A stretch of 64,000 nucleotides of DNA from Pseudomonas benzenivorans (lineage in GTDB: Bacteria > Pseudomonadota > Gammaproteobacteria > Pseudomonadales > Pseudomonadaceae): assembly GCF_024397895.1 (NCBI RefSeq), contig NZ_CP073346.1:2418001-2482000 (forward strand), read 5' to 3'. Positions within the stretch are counted from its first letter, which is position 1, and each line of letters begins with the position of its first letter. The notes under the pieces were generated by a model. It saw only the letters and a program-made list of their open reading frames with translations, did not search any database and had not been told where the DNA came from. The position numbers were made by a program, and so were the translations under genes. This document shows, piece after piece, positions 53,794-62,805 of this stretch.

Positions 53794-54786
53794 ATGCTGC
53801 ATGCCCACCTGACCACCCTGCACGTGGTCGCCCTGATCCTCGAGCTGCTCGCCGAGCGGCCCGAGCAGGCCGAGGCCCTGCTGGCCGGCAGTGGCATCCG
53901 TCCCGCCGAGCTGGCCAGCGGCGAGCGCCGCATCACCCGCACCCAGGAGTTGCAGGTGTGTGCCAATGCCCTGGAGCGGCGCGCCGACCTCGGCCTGGCG
54001 CTGGGCCGGCGCCTGCATGTGTCGTCCTACGGCCTGCTCGGTTACGCCGCGCTGTCGGCTGCCACCTTCGGTGACGCCTGGCGCCTGCTGCTGCAGTACC
54101 CGGCCCTGCTCGGCACCTACTTCAAGCTGGAGCTGAGCGTCGAAGGCGAACTGGCCTGGGTCGGCGCCGCCGACTACCGCCATTACGCGGCGCTGGAGCG
54201 CTTCAACGTGGAGATGTGCCTGGCCTCGCTCGGGCTGGTCTGCGACGAGCTGCTCGGTCGGTCGCTGCCCCTGGCCGCGGCACAGTTCCGCCATGCCCGG
54301 CCCGACTACGTCGCGCGCTACACGGCCAGCTTTCCCTGTCCGCTGCAGTTCGACGCTCCTCGCAATGCCTTCGCCTTCCCCGCCGAATGGCTGCAGCGGC
54401 GCCTGCCGCTGGCCGACCCGGTCACCCACCAGGACATGCTCGAACGCTGCCGCAAGCAGAACGTCGAGTTCACCACGCGCCAGCAATGGCTGCAGCGGGT
54501 GCGCGAGGCTCTGGCCGGCCAACTGGCCGCGCCGCCGGGTCTGGAGCAGTTGGCGCAGCAGATGCACTGCTCGCCGCGCACCCTGCGCCGCCACCTGCAG
54601 GAACTCGGCACCCACTACCGGGAACTGCTCGACGAGCTGCGCTTCGCACGGGCCAAGGCCCTGCTCGGCCAGGAGGACTGGCCGATCTGCCGCATCGCCG
54701 AGGCGCTGGGCTTCAGCGAGAGCGCCAGCTTCCGCCATGCCTTCCAGCGCTGGAGCGGGGTGGCACCGAGTCGCTTCCGCGCCTGA
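53794..54786 (+). CDS. AraC-family transcriptional regulator (OruR/ArgR-like arrangement)
   Basis: The protein has 330 residues from the ATG at 53794 (MLHAHLTTLHVV); the frame is open to 53725. The N-terminal part (about 1-210) matches the arabinose-binding-like domain of AraC regulators such as OruR, with LGRRLHVSSYGLLGYAALSAATFGDAW. The C-terminal helix-turn-helix pair is GLEQLAQQMHCSPRTLRRHLQELGTHYRELLDELRFARAKALL and ICRIAEALGFSESASFRHAFQRWSGVAPSRFR. The target may be the adjacent hydrolase-thioesterase pair, which points the same way, or the polyamine genes downstream. Confidence 0.92.
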   Translation: MLHAHLTTLHVVALILELLAERPEQAEALLAGSGIRPAELASGERRITRTQELQVCANALERRADLGLALGRRLHVSSYGLLGYAALSAATFGDAWRLLLQYPALLGTYFKLELSVEGELAWVGAADYRHYAALERFNVEMCLASLGLVCDELLGRSLPLAAAQFRHARPDYVARYTASFPCPLQFDAPRNAFAFPAEWLQRRLPLADPVTHQDMLERCRKQNVEFTTRQQWLQRVREALAGQLAAPPGLEQLAQQMHCSPRTLRRHLQELGTHYRELLDELRFARAKALLGQEDWPICRIAEALGFSESASFRHAFQRWSGVAPSRFRA

Positions 54787-54816
54787 CCGTCCAGGCCTCT
54801 CCATAGTGACCTGCCC

Positions 54817-54879
54817 GTAGGGTGCGCTGTGCGCACCAGGGCCGGCGCGCAAACGGCTGGTGCGCGTGGCGCACCCTAC
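54817..54879. repeat. Long palindromic REP-like element
   Basis: The arms GTAGGGTGCGCTGTGCGCACCA and TGGTGCGCGTGGCGCACCCTAC pair over 19 of 22 positions around a GC-rich loop. It lies 30 bases after the AraC regulator gene. Palindromes of this GTAGGGTGCGC type are scattered in Pseudomonas genomes and may serve as terminators or RNA-stabilising hairpins. Confidence 0.7.
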
Positions 54880-55015
54880 GACTGCCGCGGGCATGAGCAC
54901 TGCGGCCGGTCAATTTGGCCACTTCGATCCCCTATTGGCCGTTGCCAGCGTTCTCCACTCGCCCCCCGGGGCGAACAATGACTCCCACAACGACGACCTG
55001 GGAGCCTCCCTGCAC

Positions 55016-56038
<1,023 letters not shown>

Positions 56039-56044
<6 letters not shown>

Positions 56045-56109
56045 GGTGGATGGTGCTTTATCCATCCAGCAGACCCCGGTGGATGAAAAGAGCGTCATCC
56101 ACCCTACGC
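56039..56109. repeat. Palindromic repeat covering the aphA stop codon
   Basis: The arms GCGTAGGGTGGATG and CATCCACCCTACGC are perfect. The intervening loop has further GGATG/CATCC copies. The aphA stop codon (TAG) is part of the left arm. The element is a second type of Pseudomonas intergenic repeat and may affect the aphA to binding-protein transcript. Confidence 0.75.
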
Positions 56110-56153
56110 CGACCGCCACGGCAAACACTTAGAACAAGACTGGAGTGACCCTG

Positions 56154-57266
56154 ATGAACAGACTCAGCCGCACCCTGACCGCCGGCCTCTGCGCCGGCGC
56201 CCTGCTCGGCGGCCTCGGCCAGGCCCAGGCCGCCGACAAGCCGCGCGAGCTGCGCGTGTACAACTGGGCCGACTACATGCTGCCCTCGGTGCCCAAGGCG
56301 TTCCAGGCCAAGAGCGGCATCCAGCTGACCTGGGACGTGTTCGACACCAACGAGGCCCTGGAGGCCAAGCTGCTCACCGGCAACTCGGGCTACGACCTGG
56401 TGGTGCCGTCCAATACCTTCCTCGACACCCAGATCCGCGCCGGCGTGTTCCAGAAGCTGGACAAGCGCCAGCTGCCCAACTGGCAGCACCTCGACCCGGC
56501 GCTGCTCGAGCTGATGACCGCCAACGACCCGGGCAACGCCCACGCGGTGCCCTACATGTACGGCACCGTGCTGCTCGGCTTCAACCCGGACAAGGTCAGG
56601 GCCGCCCTCGGCGCGGACGCCCCGGTGAACAGCTGGGATTTGATCTTCAAGGAAGAGAACGCCGCCAAGCTGGCCCAGTGCGGGGTGACCCTGCTCGACT
56701 CGCCCGGCGAGATCCTGCCGATCGCCCTGCACTACCTGGGCCTGGACCCCTCCAGCACCCGGCGCGAGGACTACGACAAGGCCACCGCACTGCTGCTGAA
56801 GATCCGCCCGCACGTGCGCTACTTCCACTCGGCCAAGTACATGACCGACATCGCCAACGGCAACATCTGCGTGGCCGTCGGCTACTCGGGCAGCTTCTAC
56901 CAGTTCGCCAACCGCGCCAAGGAAGCCGGCAACGGCGTGGTCATCGACTGGCGCCTGCCCAGGGAAGGCGCGCCGCTGTGGTTCGACTCCTTCGCCATCC
57001 CGGCCAGCGCCAAGAACGTCGAGGAGGCCCACGAGTTCCTCAACAACCTGCTCGACCCGCAGGTGGTGGCGCCGATCAGTACCTTCCTCGGCTACCCGAA
57101 CCCGAACAAGGACGCCATGCCACTGGTCAGCGCGGAGATCCGCGACAACGCCGACCTGACCCCGACCGCCGAGGCGCAGAAGACCCTGTACGTGCTCAAG
57201 CCGCTGCCGCAGAAGGCCGAGCGCCTGCGCACCCGCGCCTGGACGCGGATCAAGTCGGGGACCTGA
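56154..57266 (+). CDS. Polyamine ABC transporter substrate-binding protein (PotF/SpuD-like)
   Basis: The protein has 370 residues from the ATG at 56154; a GTG nine bases earlier is possible. The signal peptide ends near GQAQAADKP. Family signatures: LRVYNWADYMLPSVPKAFQAKSGIQL, TWDVFDTNEALEAKLLTG, GYDLVVPSNTFLD, HAVPYMYGTVLLGFNPDKV and VGYSGSFYQFANRAKEA. It binds putrescine or spermidine in the periplasm. No permease or ATPase is next to it, so it must use a transporter coded elsewhere. It follows aphA, a layout also seen at aphA in P. aeruginosa. Confidence 0.93.
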   Translation: MNRLSRTLTAGLCAGALLGGLGQAQAADKPRELRVYNWADYMLPSVPKAFQAKSGIQLTWDVFDTNEALEAKLLTGNSGYDLVVPSNTFLDTQIRAGVFQKLDKRQLPNWQHLDPALLELMTANDPGNAHAVPYMYGTVLLGFNPDKVRAALGADAPVNSWDLIFKEENAAKLAQCGVTLLDSPGEILPIALHYLGLDPSSTRREDYDKATALLLKIRPHVRYFHSAKYMTDIANGNICVAVGYSGSFYQFANRAKEAGNGVVIDWRLPREGAPLWFDSFAIPASAKNVEEAHEFLNNLLDPQVVAPISTFLGYPNPNKDAMPLVSAEIRDNADLTPTAEAQKTLYVLKPLPQKAERLRTRAWTRIKSGT

Positions 57267-57332
57267 GCCGCGCTGCGCCCCTGACCGTGGCGGCCACCAC
57301 GGCCGCCGCGGCCTCGCACGGCTAACGCAGGG

Positions 57333-58244
57333 CTACCGCAGGGCGGCAAGGATGGTGCGGATGTTCGCCTCGAGCATGCCGGCATAGCTGTCCCCGGGCT
57401 CGCCGGGCAGGCCCAGGGAGTCGGTGTACAGGCTGCCGGCGATAGGGATGCCGCTCTCGCGCGCGACCATCTGCATGCTGCGCGGGTCGATGCTGGTCTC
57501 GACGAACAGGGCCGGCACCTGGCGCTGCTTGAGCAGCTCGAGCAGGGCGATGACCTGTTGCGGGGTGCCCTGGTTCTCCGCATTGATCTCCCAGATGTAG
57601 CCGGCCTCGAAACCGTAGGCGGCGCAGAAATACTTGAACGCCCCCTCGCTGGTGACCAGGTAGCGGCGTTCGGCCGGAATCTCGGCGAAGGCCGCCAGCG
57701 CCCGGGCGTGCAGCTGTTCGAGCTGGCCGATATAGGCCGCGGCATTGCGCCGGTAGCTGGCGGCGTGGGCCGGGTCGACCCGGATCAGGGCTTCCCGGGC
57801 ATTGCGCGCGTACTGGATGCCGTTGCGCACATCCAGCCAGGCGTGGGGGTCCTCGCTGCCGGCCTGGCCGGTGGAGGTCAGGTAGTGCGCGGTGACGCCG
57901 TCGCTCAGACGAAATACCGGGGCGGCGTCGCCGGACTTGCCGGCGGTCTGCAGCAGTTTGTCGAACCAGGCGTTGCCGGCTTCCAGGTTGAGGCCGTTGT
58001 AGAACACCAGGTCGGCATCGTTGGTCTTCTGCACGTCCAGCGGCAGGGGGTCGTACTCGTGGGGGTTGGAGCCCACCGGCGCCAGGCTGTGAATCTCGAC
58101 CCGCTCGCCGCCGACATTGCGGACGATGTCGTAGAGAATCGAGTAGGTGGTGACCACCTTGAGCTTGTCATCGGTATCGGCCCAGGCGGGAGCCAGCCAG
58201 GAGCCGATCAGTCCGAGGGCGATGAGGGAAAGGGATTTGATCAC
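57333..58244 (-). CDS. Mn/Zn ABC transporter substrate-binding protein (TroA/ZnuA cluster)
   Basis: The protein has 303 residues from a GTG at 58244 preceded by GAGG. The signal peptide ends at PAWADTDDK. Metal-binding motifs: APVGSNPHEYDPLP, EDPHAWLDVRNGIQYARN, VTSEGAFKYFCAAYGF and VETSIDPRSMQMVARESG, giving the two His plus acidic ligands typical of Mn- or Zn-binding members. The His-rich loop of ZnuA is absent, so Mn or Fe is more likely. Its start overlaps the permease stop by 3 bases. Confidence 0.92.
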   Translation of the reverse strand: MIKSLSLIALGLIGSWLAPAWADTDDKLKVVTTYSILYDIVRNVGGERVEIHSLAPVGSNPHEYDPLPLDVQKTNDADLVFYNGLNLEAGNAWFDKLLQTAGKSGDAAPVFRLSDGVTAHYLTSTGQAGSEDPHAWLDVRNGIQYARNAREALIRVDPAHAASYRRNAAAYIGQLEQLHARALAAFAEIPAERRYLVTSEGAFKYFCAAYGFEAGYIWEINAENQGTPQQVIALLELLKQRQVPALFVETSIDPRSMQMVARESGIPIAGSLYTDSLGLPGEPGDSYAGMLEANIRTILAALR

Positions 58245-59149
58245 GGGGTTACCTCGCGCTTGATCAGGCTGGGGGCTGGCTCGTTGGCGGTCAAGCGGCT
58301 CTGCTGACGCCGGCGCCTGGTCTGCAGGCCGCGCCATAGCAGGCCCTGGCAGGGGGAGAAGAGCAGCGCGGTCAGGAACAGCAGGGTCGAGGTCATGACG
58401 ATGGTGGCGCCAGAGGCCAGGTTGTAGGTGAAGCTCAGGTAGATGCCGGAGAAAGCCGAAACCAGGCCCAGGCCGGCGGCCCAGCAGATCATCAGGGACA
58501 GGCGATTGGTCAGCAGGTAAGCGGTCGCGGCCGGGGTGATCAGCATGGCGACAACCAGCACGATGCCGACCGTCTGCAACGAGGCCACCGTGACCAGCGT
58601 CAGCAGGGTCATGAGGAAGTAGTGGATGAGCTTGATCGGCAAGCCGTAGGCCGCTGCCATGGTGGCGTCGAAGGTGCTGACCAACAGCTCCTTGTAGAAC
58701 AGGTAGACCGAGGCGAGCACCAGGGTGCCGATCACCAGGGTCACCCACATCTCTTCGGGACGCACCGCCAGTACGTTGCCGAAGAGTATGTGGTAGAGGT
58801 CGGTGCTGCTCTTCTGCAGGGTGATAAGGATGATCCCCAGGGCGAAGGCGGCGGTGAACATCACGCCGATCGACACGTCGTGCTTGATCCGGCTGTGCTG
58901 GCTGACGTAGCCGATGGCGATGGCGGTCAGCAGCCCCGACAGTACGGCGCCGATCAGCAGGTTGATGCCCAGCATGAAGGACAGGGCGACCCCGGGCAGC
59001 ACGGCATGGGAGATGGCGTCGCCCATCAGCGCCATGCCGCGCAGGATGATGAAGCAGCCGATCACCCCGCAGATGATGCCGACCATGGCCGAGGTCAGCA
59101 GGGCCTTCTGCAGGAAGTCGTATTCCAGCACCGCCTCGACGAACGTCAT
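58241..59149 (-). CDS. Mn/Zn ABC transporter permease (SitC/MntB-like)
   Basis: The protein has 302 residues from the ATG at 59149 (MTFVEAVLEYDFLQKALLTS). About eight membrane segments are seen. ABC-3 family motifs: GVIGCFIILRGMALMGDAISHAVLPGVALSF, then MFTAAFALGIILI and VGIVLVVAMLITPAATAYLLTNRL. It forms the inner-membrane channel for the metal. The start overlaps the ATPase stop (TGATG) and the end overlaps the binding-protein start, so all three genes are coupled. Confidence 0.95.
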   Translation of the reverse strand: MTFVEAVLEYDFLQKALLTSAMVGIICGVIGCFIILRGMALMGDAISHAVLPGVALSFMLGINLLIGAVLSGLLTAIAIGYVSQHSRIKHDVSIGVMFTAAFALGIILITLQKSSTDLYHILFGNVLAVRPEEMWVTLVIGTLVLASVYLFYKELLVSTFDATMAAAYGLPIKLIHYFLMTLLTLVTVASLQTVGIVLVVAMLITPAATAYLLTNRLSLMICWAAGLGLVSAFSGIYLSFTYNLASGATIVMTSTLLFLTALLFSPCQGLLWRGLQTRRRRQQSRLTANEPAPSLIKREVTP

Positions 59150-59892
59150 CAGCAGGCCCCTGCGGCCTGGCCTTGCCAGGGCATGCCGCCGAGGTAGGCC
59201 TTGGCCAGGATATCCGGACGGCATACCTCGGCCGCGTCCCCGTAATCGAGAATCCGCTGGTTGATCAGGACCAGTCGGTCGAAGTACTCGGTGGCCTTGC
59301 TCAGATCGTGATGCACCACCAGTACGGTTTTCCCCGCGTCCCGCAGGGACTTGAGGATGCCGATGATGGTGCGCTCGCTCAGCGCGTCGATGCCGACGAA
59401 GGGCTCGTCCAGCAGGTACAGGTCCGCATGCTGAACCAGCGCCCGGGCGAGGAACACGCGCTGTTGCTGACCGCCCGACAGCTCGCCGATCTGACGCAGG
59501 GCGAAGTCCTGCATGCCGACCCGGCGCAAACACTCCAGGGCGCGCTGTCGCTCCTGGCGCCCGGGCTTGTTGAACCAGCCCAGGTTCGGATAGGTGCCCA
59601 GGACCACGGTGTCGAGCACGGAGATCGGGAACTGCCAGTCGATCTCGCTACGCTGGGGCACATAGGCAACATTGCGGCGCGCATGGCGCAGCGGGCGGCC
59701 AAAGATCTCGACGCGGCCGTGGTCGCTGGGGATCAGCTCCAGCAGGGCCTTCAACAAGGTGGATTTGCCCGCGCCGTTGGGCCCGACGATGCCGACCAGC
59801 AGGCCTTCTTCGATGCACAGGCTGGCGTTCTGTACGGCTGGGTGGCCGGCATAGGAGACGCTCAGATTCTCAACCCGCAGGGCTTGGTTCAT
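59149..59892 (-). CDS. Mn/Zn ABC transporter ATP-binding protein
   Basis: The protein has 247 residues from the ATG at 59892, which has GAGGAAA upstream. Motifs: Walker A GPNGAGKSTLLKA, the Q-loop AYVPQRSEIDW (the PQR-x-x-D-W form typical of Mn/Zn importers), signature GELSGGQQQRVFLARAL, Walker B LYLLDEPFVGID and the H-loop VVHHDLS. It powers the metal importer coded downstream. It is first in the operon; two dyad sequences lie upstream. Confidence 0.95.
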   Translation of the reverse strand: MNQALRVENLSVSYAGHPAVQNASLCIEEGLLVGIVGPNGAGKSTLLKALLELIPSDHGRVEIFGRPLRHARRNVAYVPQRSEIDWQFPISVLDTVVLGTYPNLGWFNKPGRQERQRALECLRRVGMQDFALRQIGELSGGQQQRVFLARALVQHADLYLLDEPFVGIDALSERTIIGILKSLRDAGKTVLVVHHDLSKATEYFDRLVLINQRILDYGDAAEVCRPDILAKAYLGGMPWQGQAAGAC

Positions 59893-60010
59893 GTCCGCTT
59901 TCCTCGTGCATGGGCGGGCGTTCGCTGCGCCCGGCTGGTCTCGGTAGTCGCTATCCACTTTCTCGCTGACGGCGCCGGAATGGCTTCATTCGGCTGGCGT
60001 CATCGTATCA

Positions 60011-60036
60011 ATCCGCATGATGCTTTAAATGCGGAT
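60011..60036. promoter_or_regulatory. Perfect dyad upstream of the metal ABC operon
   Basis: ATCCGCAT, a 10-base spacer and ATGCGGAT form a 26-base dyad about 120 bases before the ATPase start. It may be an operator of the operon. It does not match the usual Fur or Zur boxes. Confidence 0.5.
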
Positions 60037-60040
60037 CATC

Positions 60041-60057
60041 AATCGCTAAATACGATT
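60041..60057. promoter_or_regulatory. LysR-type T-N11-A box upstream of the metal ABC operon
   Basis: AATCGCTAAATACGATT is a perfect AATCG-N7-CGATT dyad with a T-N11-A core, the usual pattern for LysR-family binding. Thirteen bases overlapping this site (AAATACGATTTAA, 60048-60060) recur inverted at 61033-61045, between the nearby LysR gene and its divergent neighbour. Confidence 0.5.
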
Positions 60058-60162
60058 TAAGTATTTGTGACGTGGACAGACCCCGTGGCCCGGGTGCCGC
60101 CGGACGATTGCGTGGGTGCACGGCGGGCCGGCGGGTCGAGGCTGCAAGGAAGGCGGGAGGTG

Positions 60163-61011
60163 TCAGTCGAGGGCGATCAGGCGCAGGGCACTGAGCGCCT
60201 TGCTGATCTGTGGGCGATGCCGGTTCTTGCTGAGGAAGGAGACGAACACCGGCTGCTCGATCTGCGGTGCATCCAGCACCGGAAAGAACTGGCCGCTGTC
60301 GATGTAGCGCTGCGCCAGGTCGGCCTGCAGGTAGGCGGCGCCGCCGCGGCCCTTGAGGTACTCCACACTCATCGCCCCCAGGCCCATGGACACCGGCGCC
60401 AGTTGCAGGGCCGGCAGCAGCTCGCCGTGGCGGGCGACGAAATGCGGGCTGATGGCGACGAACACGTAGCTTTCCACGCTGACGTCGGCGAGTGCTTGCG
60501 GCTGCGAGGAAACCATCACGAAGCGTTCGTTGAACAGCGGCTGAATCTCCAGCTCTGGACGGTACTGCGGGGTGTAGAGCACCGCGATGTCCAGGTTGCC
60601 GAAACTCAGCTCGTCGATCATGGTCTTCGAGTAGTCGGCCTCCACATGGATGGCCGTCTTGGGAAATTCCTGGCGCAGCCAGAACACCCATTTGCTGATC
60701 AGCCGCGGCCACAGGCTGACCTGGGTGGCGATGCGCAGCCGCCCCTGGTAATCGCGCGGCATGCTGATGTCCTGGCGGGCCTGGTTCCAGCACAGGCGCA
60801 GGTTGGCGGCGTAGCTCTCGAAGCGCCGGCCCTCCGGCGTCAGCTCGGCGCCCGCGCGCCCGCGGATGAACAGCTGGGCACCAATGGCTTCCTCCAGGCT
60901 GCGGATGCGCATGCTCACCGTCGATTGGGTGACGCACAGCCGCTCGGCCGTGCGATTGAAATTACGCGTCTCCACCAGGTCGGCGAAGGTGTCCAGAAAC
61001 TCGATCTTCAT
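60163..61011 (-). CDS. LysR-family regulator, divergent from the amidohydrolase-Rieske pair
   Basis: The protein has 282 residues. The N-terminal helix-turn-helix is typical: FLDTFADLVETRNFNRTAERLCVTQSTVSMRIRSLEEAIGAQLFIRG, then LTPEGRRF. The rest is a periplasmic-binding-like effector domain. It is divergent from the amidohydrolase gene, with a LysR-type box in the gap, so control of that operon is likely. A similar box precedes the metal ABC operon downstream. Confidence 0.93.
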   Translation of the reverse strand: MKIEFLDTFADLVETRNFNRTAERLCVTQSTVSMRIRSLEEAIGAQLFIRGRAGAELTPEGRRFESYAANLRLCWNQARQDISMPRDYQGRLRIATQVSLWPRLISKWVFWLRQEFPKTAIHVEADYSKTMIDELSFGNLDIAVLYTPQYRPELEIQPLFNERFVMVSSQPQALADVSVESYVFVAISPHFVARHGELLPALQLAPVSMGLGAMSVEYLKGRGGAAYLQADLAQRYIDSGQFFPVLDAPQIEQPVFVSFLSKNRHRPQISKALSALRLIALD

Positions 61012-61031
61012 CCACGGGCTCCGTGCGGGGC

Positions 61032-61055
61032 ATTAAATCGTATTTTCGCATTAAT
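61032..61055. promoter_or_regulatory. LysR-type box between the LysR and amidohydrolase genes
   Basis: The 24-base stretch starts ATTAAATCG and ends CGCATTAAT. It contains AAT-N11-ATT with a T-N11-A core and forms an imperfect dyad. It lies 20 bases before the LysR start and about 120 bases before the amidohydrolase start, the usual place for autoregulation and activation of a divergent operon. Confidence 0.6.
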
Positions 61056-61177
61056 AGCGCACTTCTAATTCATTATCAAAATTCAAGGAGGGCTCATAGG
61101 ATGGCTGCCATCACCCAGTCGAGGTGGCCCGCAGCTTCGGCAGCCGGCCGCTTCGTATCACTACAGGAGCCTGACAG

Positions 61178-62263
61178 ATGAGCATGATCATCGACTGCGA
61201 TTGCCATAACTACTGGATGTCGGCGGAGGTGCTACTCCCCTACATGGACGGGATCTTCAAGGACTTCTTCATCCGTGGCGAGCAGCCCGGTCCGGCCGGT
61301 GCCTTCCCCCATGGTCATCGCCCGTGGCTGCATCCGGAAGGCTTCAAGCGCGCGGACATCAATCCGACGACCCAGGACGAGCACTACAGCATCATGAAGG
61401 AGAAGCATCTCGATCGTTACAACATCGACTATGCGATCCTCACCGGTGACGAAGCCCTGGAGGCCTCGACCCTGGCCAACCCTTACTACGCCGCAGCCCT
61501 GGTGCGCGCCTACAACGACTGGATGGTGGACTACTGGCTGCCCAAGGACCCGCGCTTCAAGGGCTCGCTGCTGATCAGCCCAACCGATCCGCATGGCGCG
61601 GCGGCAGAAATCCGTCGCCTCGGCGGCCATCCGGACATCGTCCAGGTACTGGCCTCCCATGGCGCCCAGCGGCCTTACGGCGACCCCTTCTACCACCCCA
61701 TCTACGAGGCTTGCGCCGAGATGGGCCTGCCGTTCGCCATCCACCTGGGCGGCCAGGGCGGAGTCAACAGCAACCCGATCGGCGCGGGCCCGACCACCTT
61801 TTTCTGGGAAACCCACGCGCTGTTGCCGCAGTCGGCGATGACCCACGTGGCCAGCATGATTGCCCAGGGCGTATTCGAGAAATGGCCCGACCTGTATTTC
61901 ATCGTCATCGAGTGCGGCGTGGCCTGGGTGCCGAGCGTGCTGTGGCGCCTGGACGCCAACTACAAGGCGCTGCGCAAGGAAACCCCGTGGCTGAAGATGC
62001 TGCCGAGCGAATACTTCAAGCGCAACATCCGCTTCACCACCCAGCCGTTGGAGCAGCCGGGCACCAAGGTGGAGCACCTGTGGGCGATTCTCGAGGCGAT
62101 GGATGGCGAGAACACCCTGCTGTTCGCCTCCGACTACCCGCACTGGGACTACGACAGCGTCGAGTCCCTGCACATCCCGCCGCAGTGGCGCGACAGCATC
62201 CTCGGCGGCAACGCGCTGAAGGTCTACTCGCGCCTGCCGCAGCCCTTGGCCATGACTGCCTGA
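61178..62263 (+). CDS. Amidohydrolase-2 family metal-dependent hydrolase or decarboxylase
   Basis: The protein has 361 residues, with AGGAG before the start. The TIM-barrel metal site looks intact in outline: IIDCDCHNYW at the first strand, LPFAIHLGGQGG for the middle His, and LLFASDYPHWDYDS near the end. The DCDCH form replaces the HxH of classical members. The family includes ACMSD-like decarboxylases and hydrolases of aromatic compounds. The substrate is unknown. The Rieske protein coded 17 bases downstream suggests a catabolic pathway with an oxygenase step. Confidence 0.88.
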   Translation: MSMIIDCDCHNYWMSAEVLLPYMDGIFKDFFIRGEQPGPAGAFPHGHRPWLHPEGFKRADINPTTQDEHYSIMKEKHLDRYNIDYAILTGDEALEASTLANPYYAAALVRAYNDWMVDYWLPKDPRFKGSLLISPTDPHGAAAEIRRLGGHPDIVQVLASHGAQRPYGDPFYHPIYEACAEMGLPFAIHLGGQGGVNSNPIGAGPTTFFWETHALLPQSAMTHVASMIAQGVFEKWPDLYFIVIECGVAWVPSVLWRLDANYKALRKETPWLKMLPSEYFKRNIRFTTQPLEQPGTKVEHLWAILEAMDGENTLLFASDYPHWDYDSVESLHIPPQWRDSILGGNALKVYSRLPQPLAMTA

Positions 62264-62280
62264 TTAAGGAGGAGCACAAC

Positions 62281-62637
62281 ATGAATGCGAAGAAGGTTCT
62301 GGCCTGCAAGACCCACGAAGTCGCCACGGGCAAGCAGAAGATCGTCAAGCTCGGCAGCCTGCCGGTGGGCATCTTCAACGTCGGCGGTGAATTCCACGCC
62401 ATGCTGAACGTGTGCCCACACCGGGGCGCCTCGCTGTGCGAAGGCCCGCAGTGCGGCACCACCGAGCAGACCGCTCACTACGACTTCATCTACGGCAAAC
62501 AGGACGATCTGGTGCGCTGCGCCTGGCACGGCTGGGAGTTCGAGATCAGGACCGGCGAGTTCATCGTCGATCGCAGCATCAAGGCCAAGACCTACCCGGT
62601 CAGCGTCGAGGGTGAGGACATCTACGTCCACCTCTGA
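62281..62637 (+). CDS. Small Rieske [2Fe-2S] ferredoxin-like protein
   Basis: The protein has 118 residues, with a strong ribosome-binding site (AAGGAGGAG). It is one Rieske domain: NVCPHRGASLCEG (Cys45, His47) and VRCAWHGWEFEI (Cys80, His83), which give the four cluster ligands. An extra Cys-rich stretch lies between (LCEGPQCGTTEQ). Rieske ferredoxins pass electrons to ring-hydroxylating or related oxygenases, but no oxygenase or reductase gene is adjacent. It is co-transcribed with the amidohydrolase. Confidence 0.92.
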   Translation: MNAKKVLACKTHEVATGKQKIVKLGSLPVGIFNVGGEFHAMLNVCPHRGASLCEGPQCGTTEQTAHYDFIYGKQDDLVRCAWHGWEFEIRTGEFIVDRSIKAKTYPVSVEGEDIYVHL

Positions 62638-62805
62638 GCCCCCTCGGGACGCTCCGCAGGCAGCGATCGCGGCGGCCGCACAGGGAGGTGCGGCGCCGCC
62701 AGCCCCCCATCTCCTCTCTGCCCTCACCCGGCGCGGCACACCCCAGCTCATTCCAGTCGCCGCGGCCCCAGCCGATCTCCAGACCGGCGGCGCCCGCCGC
62801 GCGCC

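Noticed and set aside
54860..55015. Extended N-terminus of the acetylpolyamine amidohydrolase
   Set aside because: The extra 52 codons overlap the palindromic repeat at 54817-54879 and do not look like the family; the start at 55016 gives the standard length.
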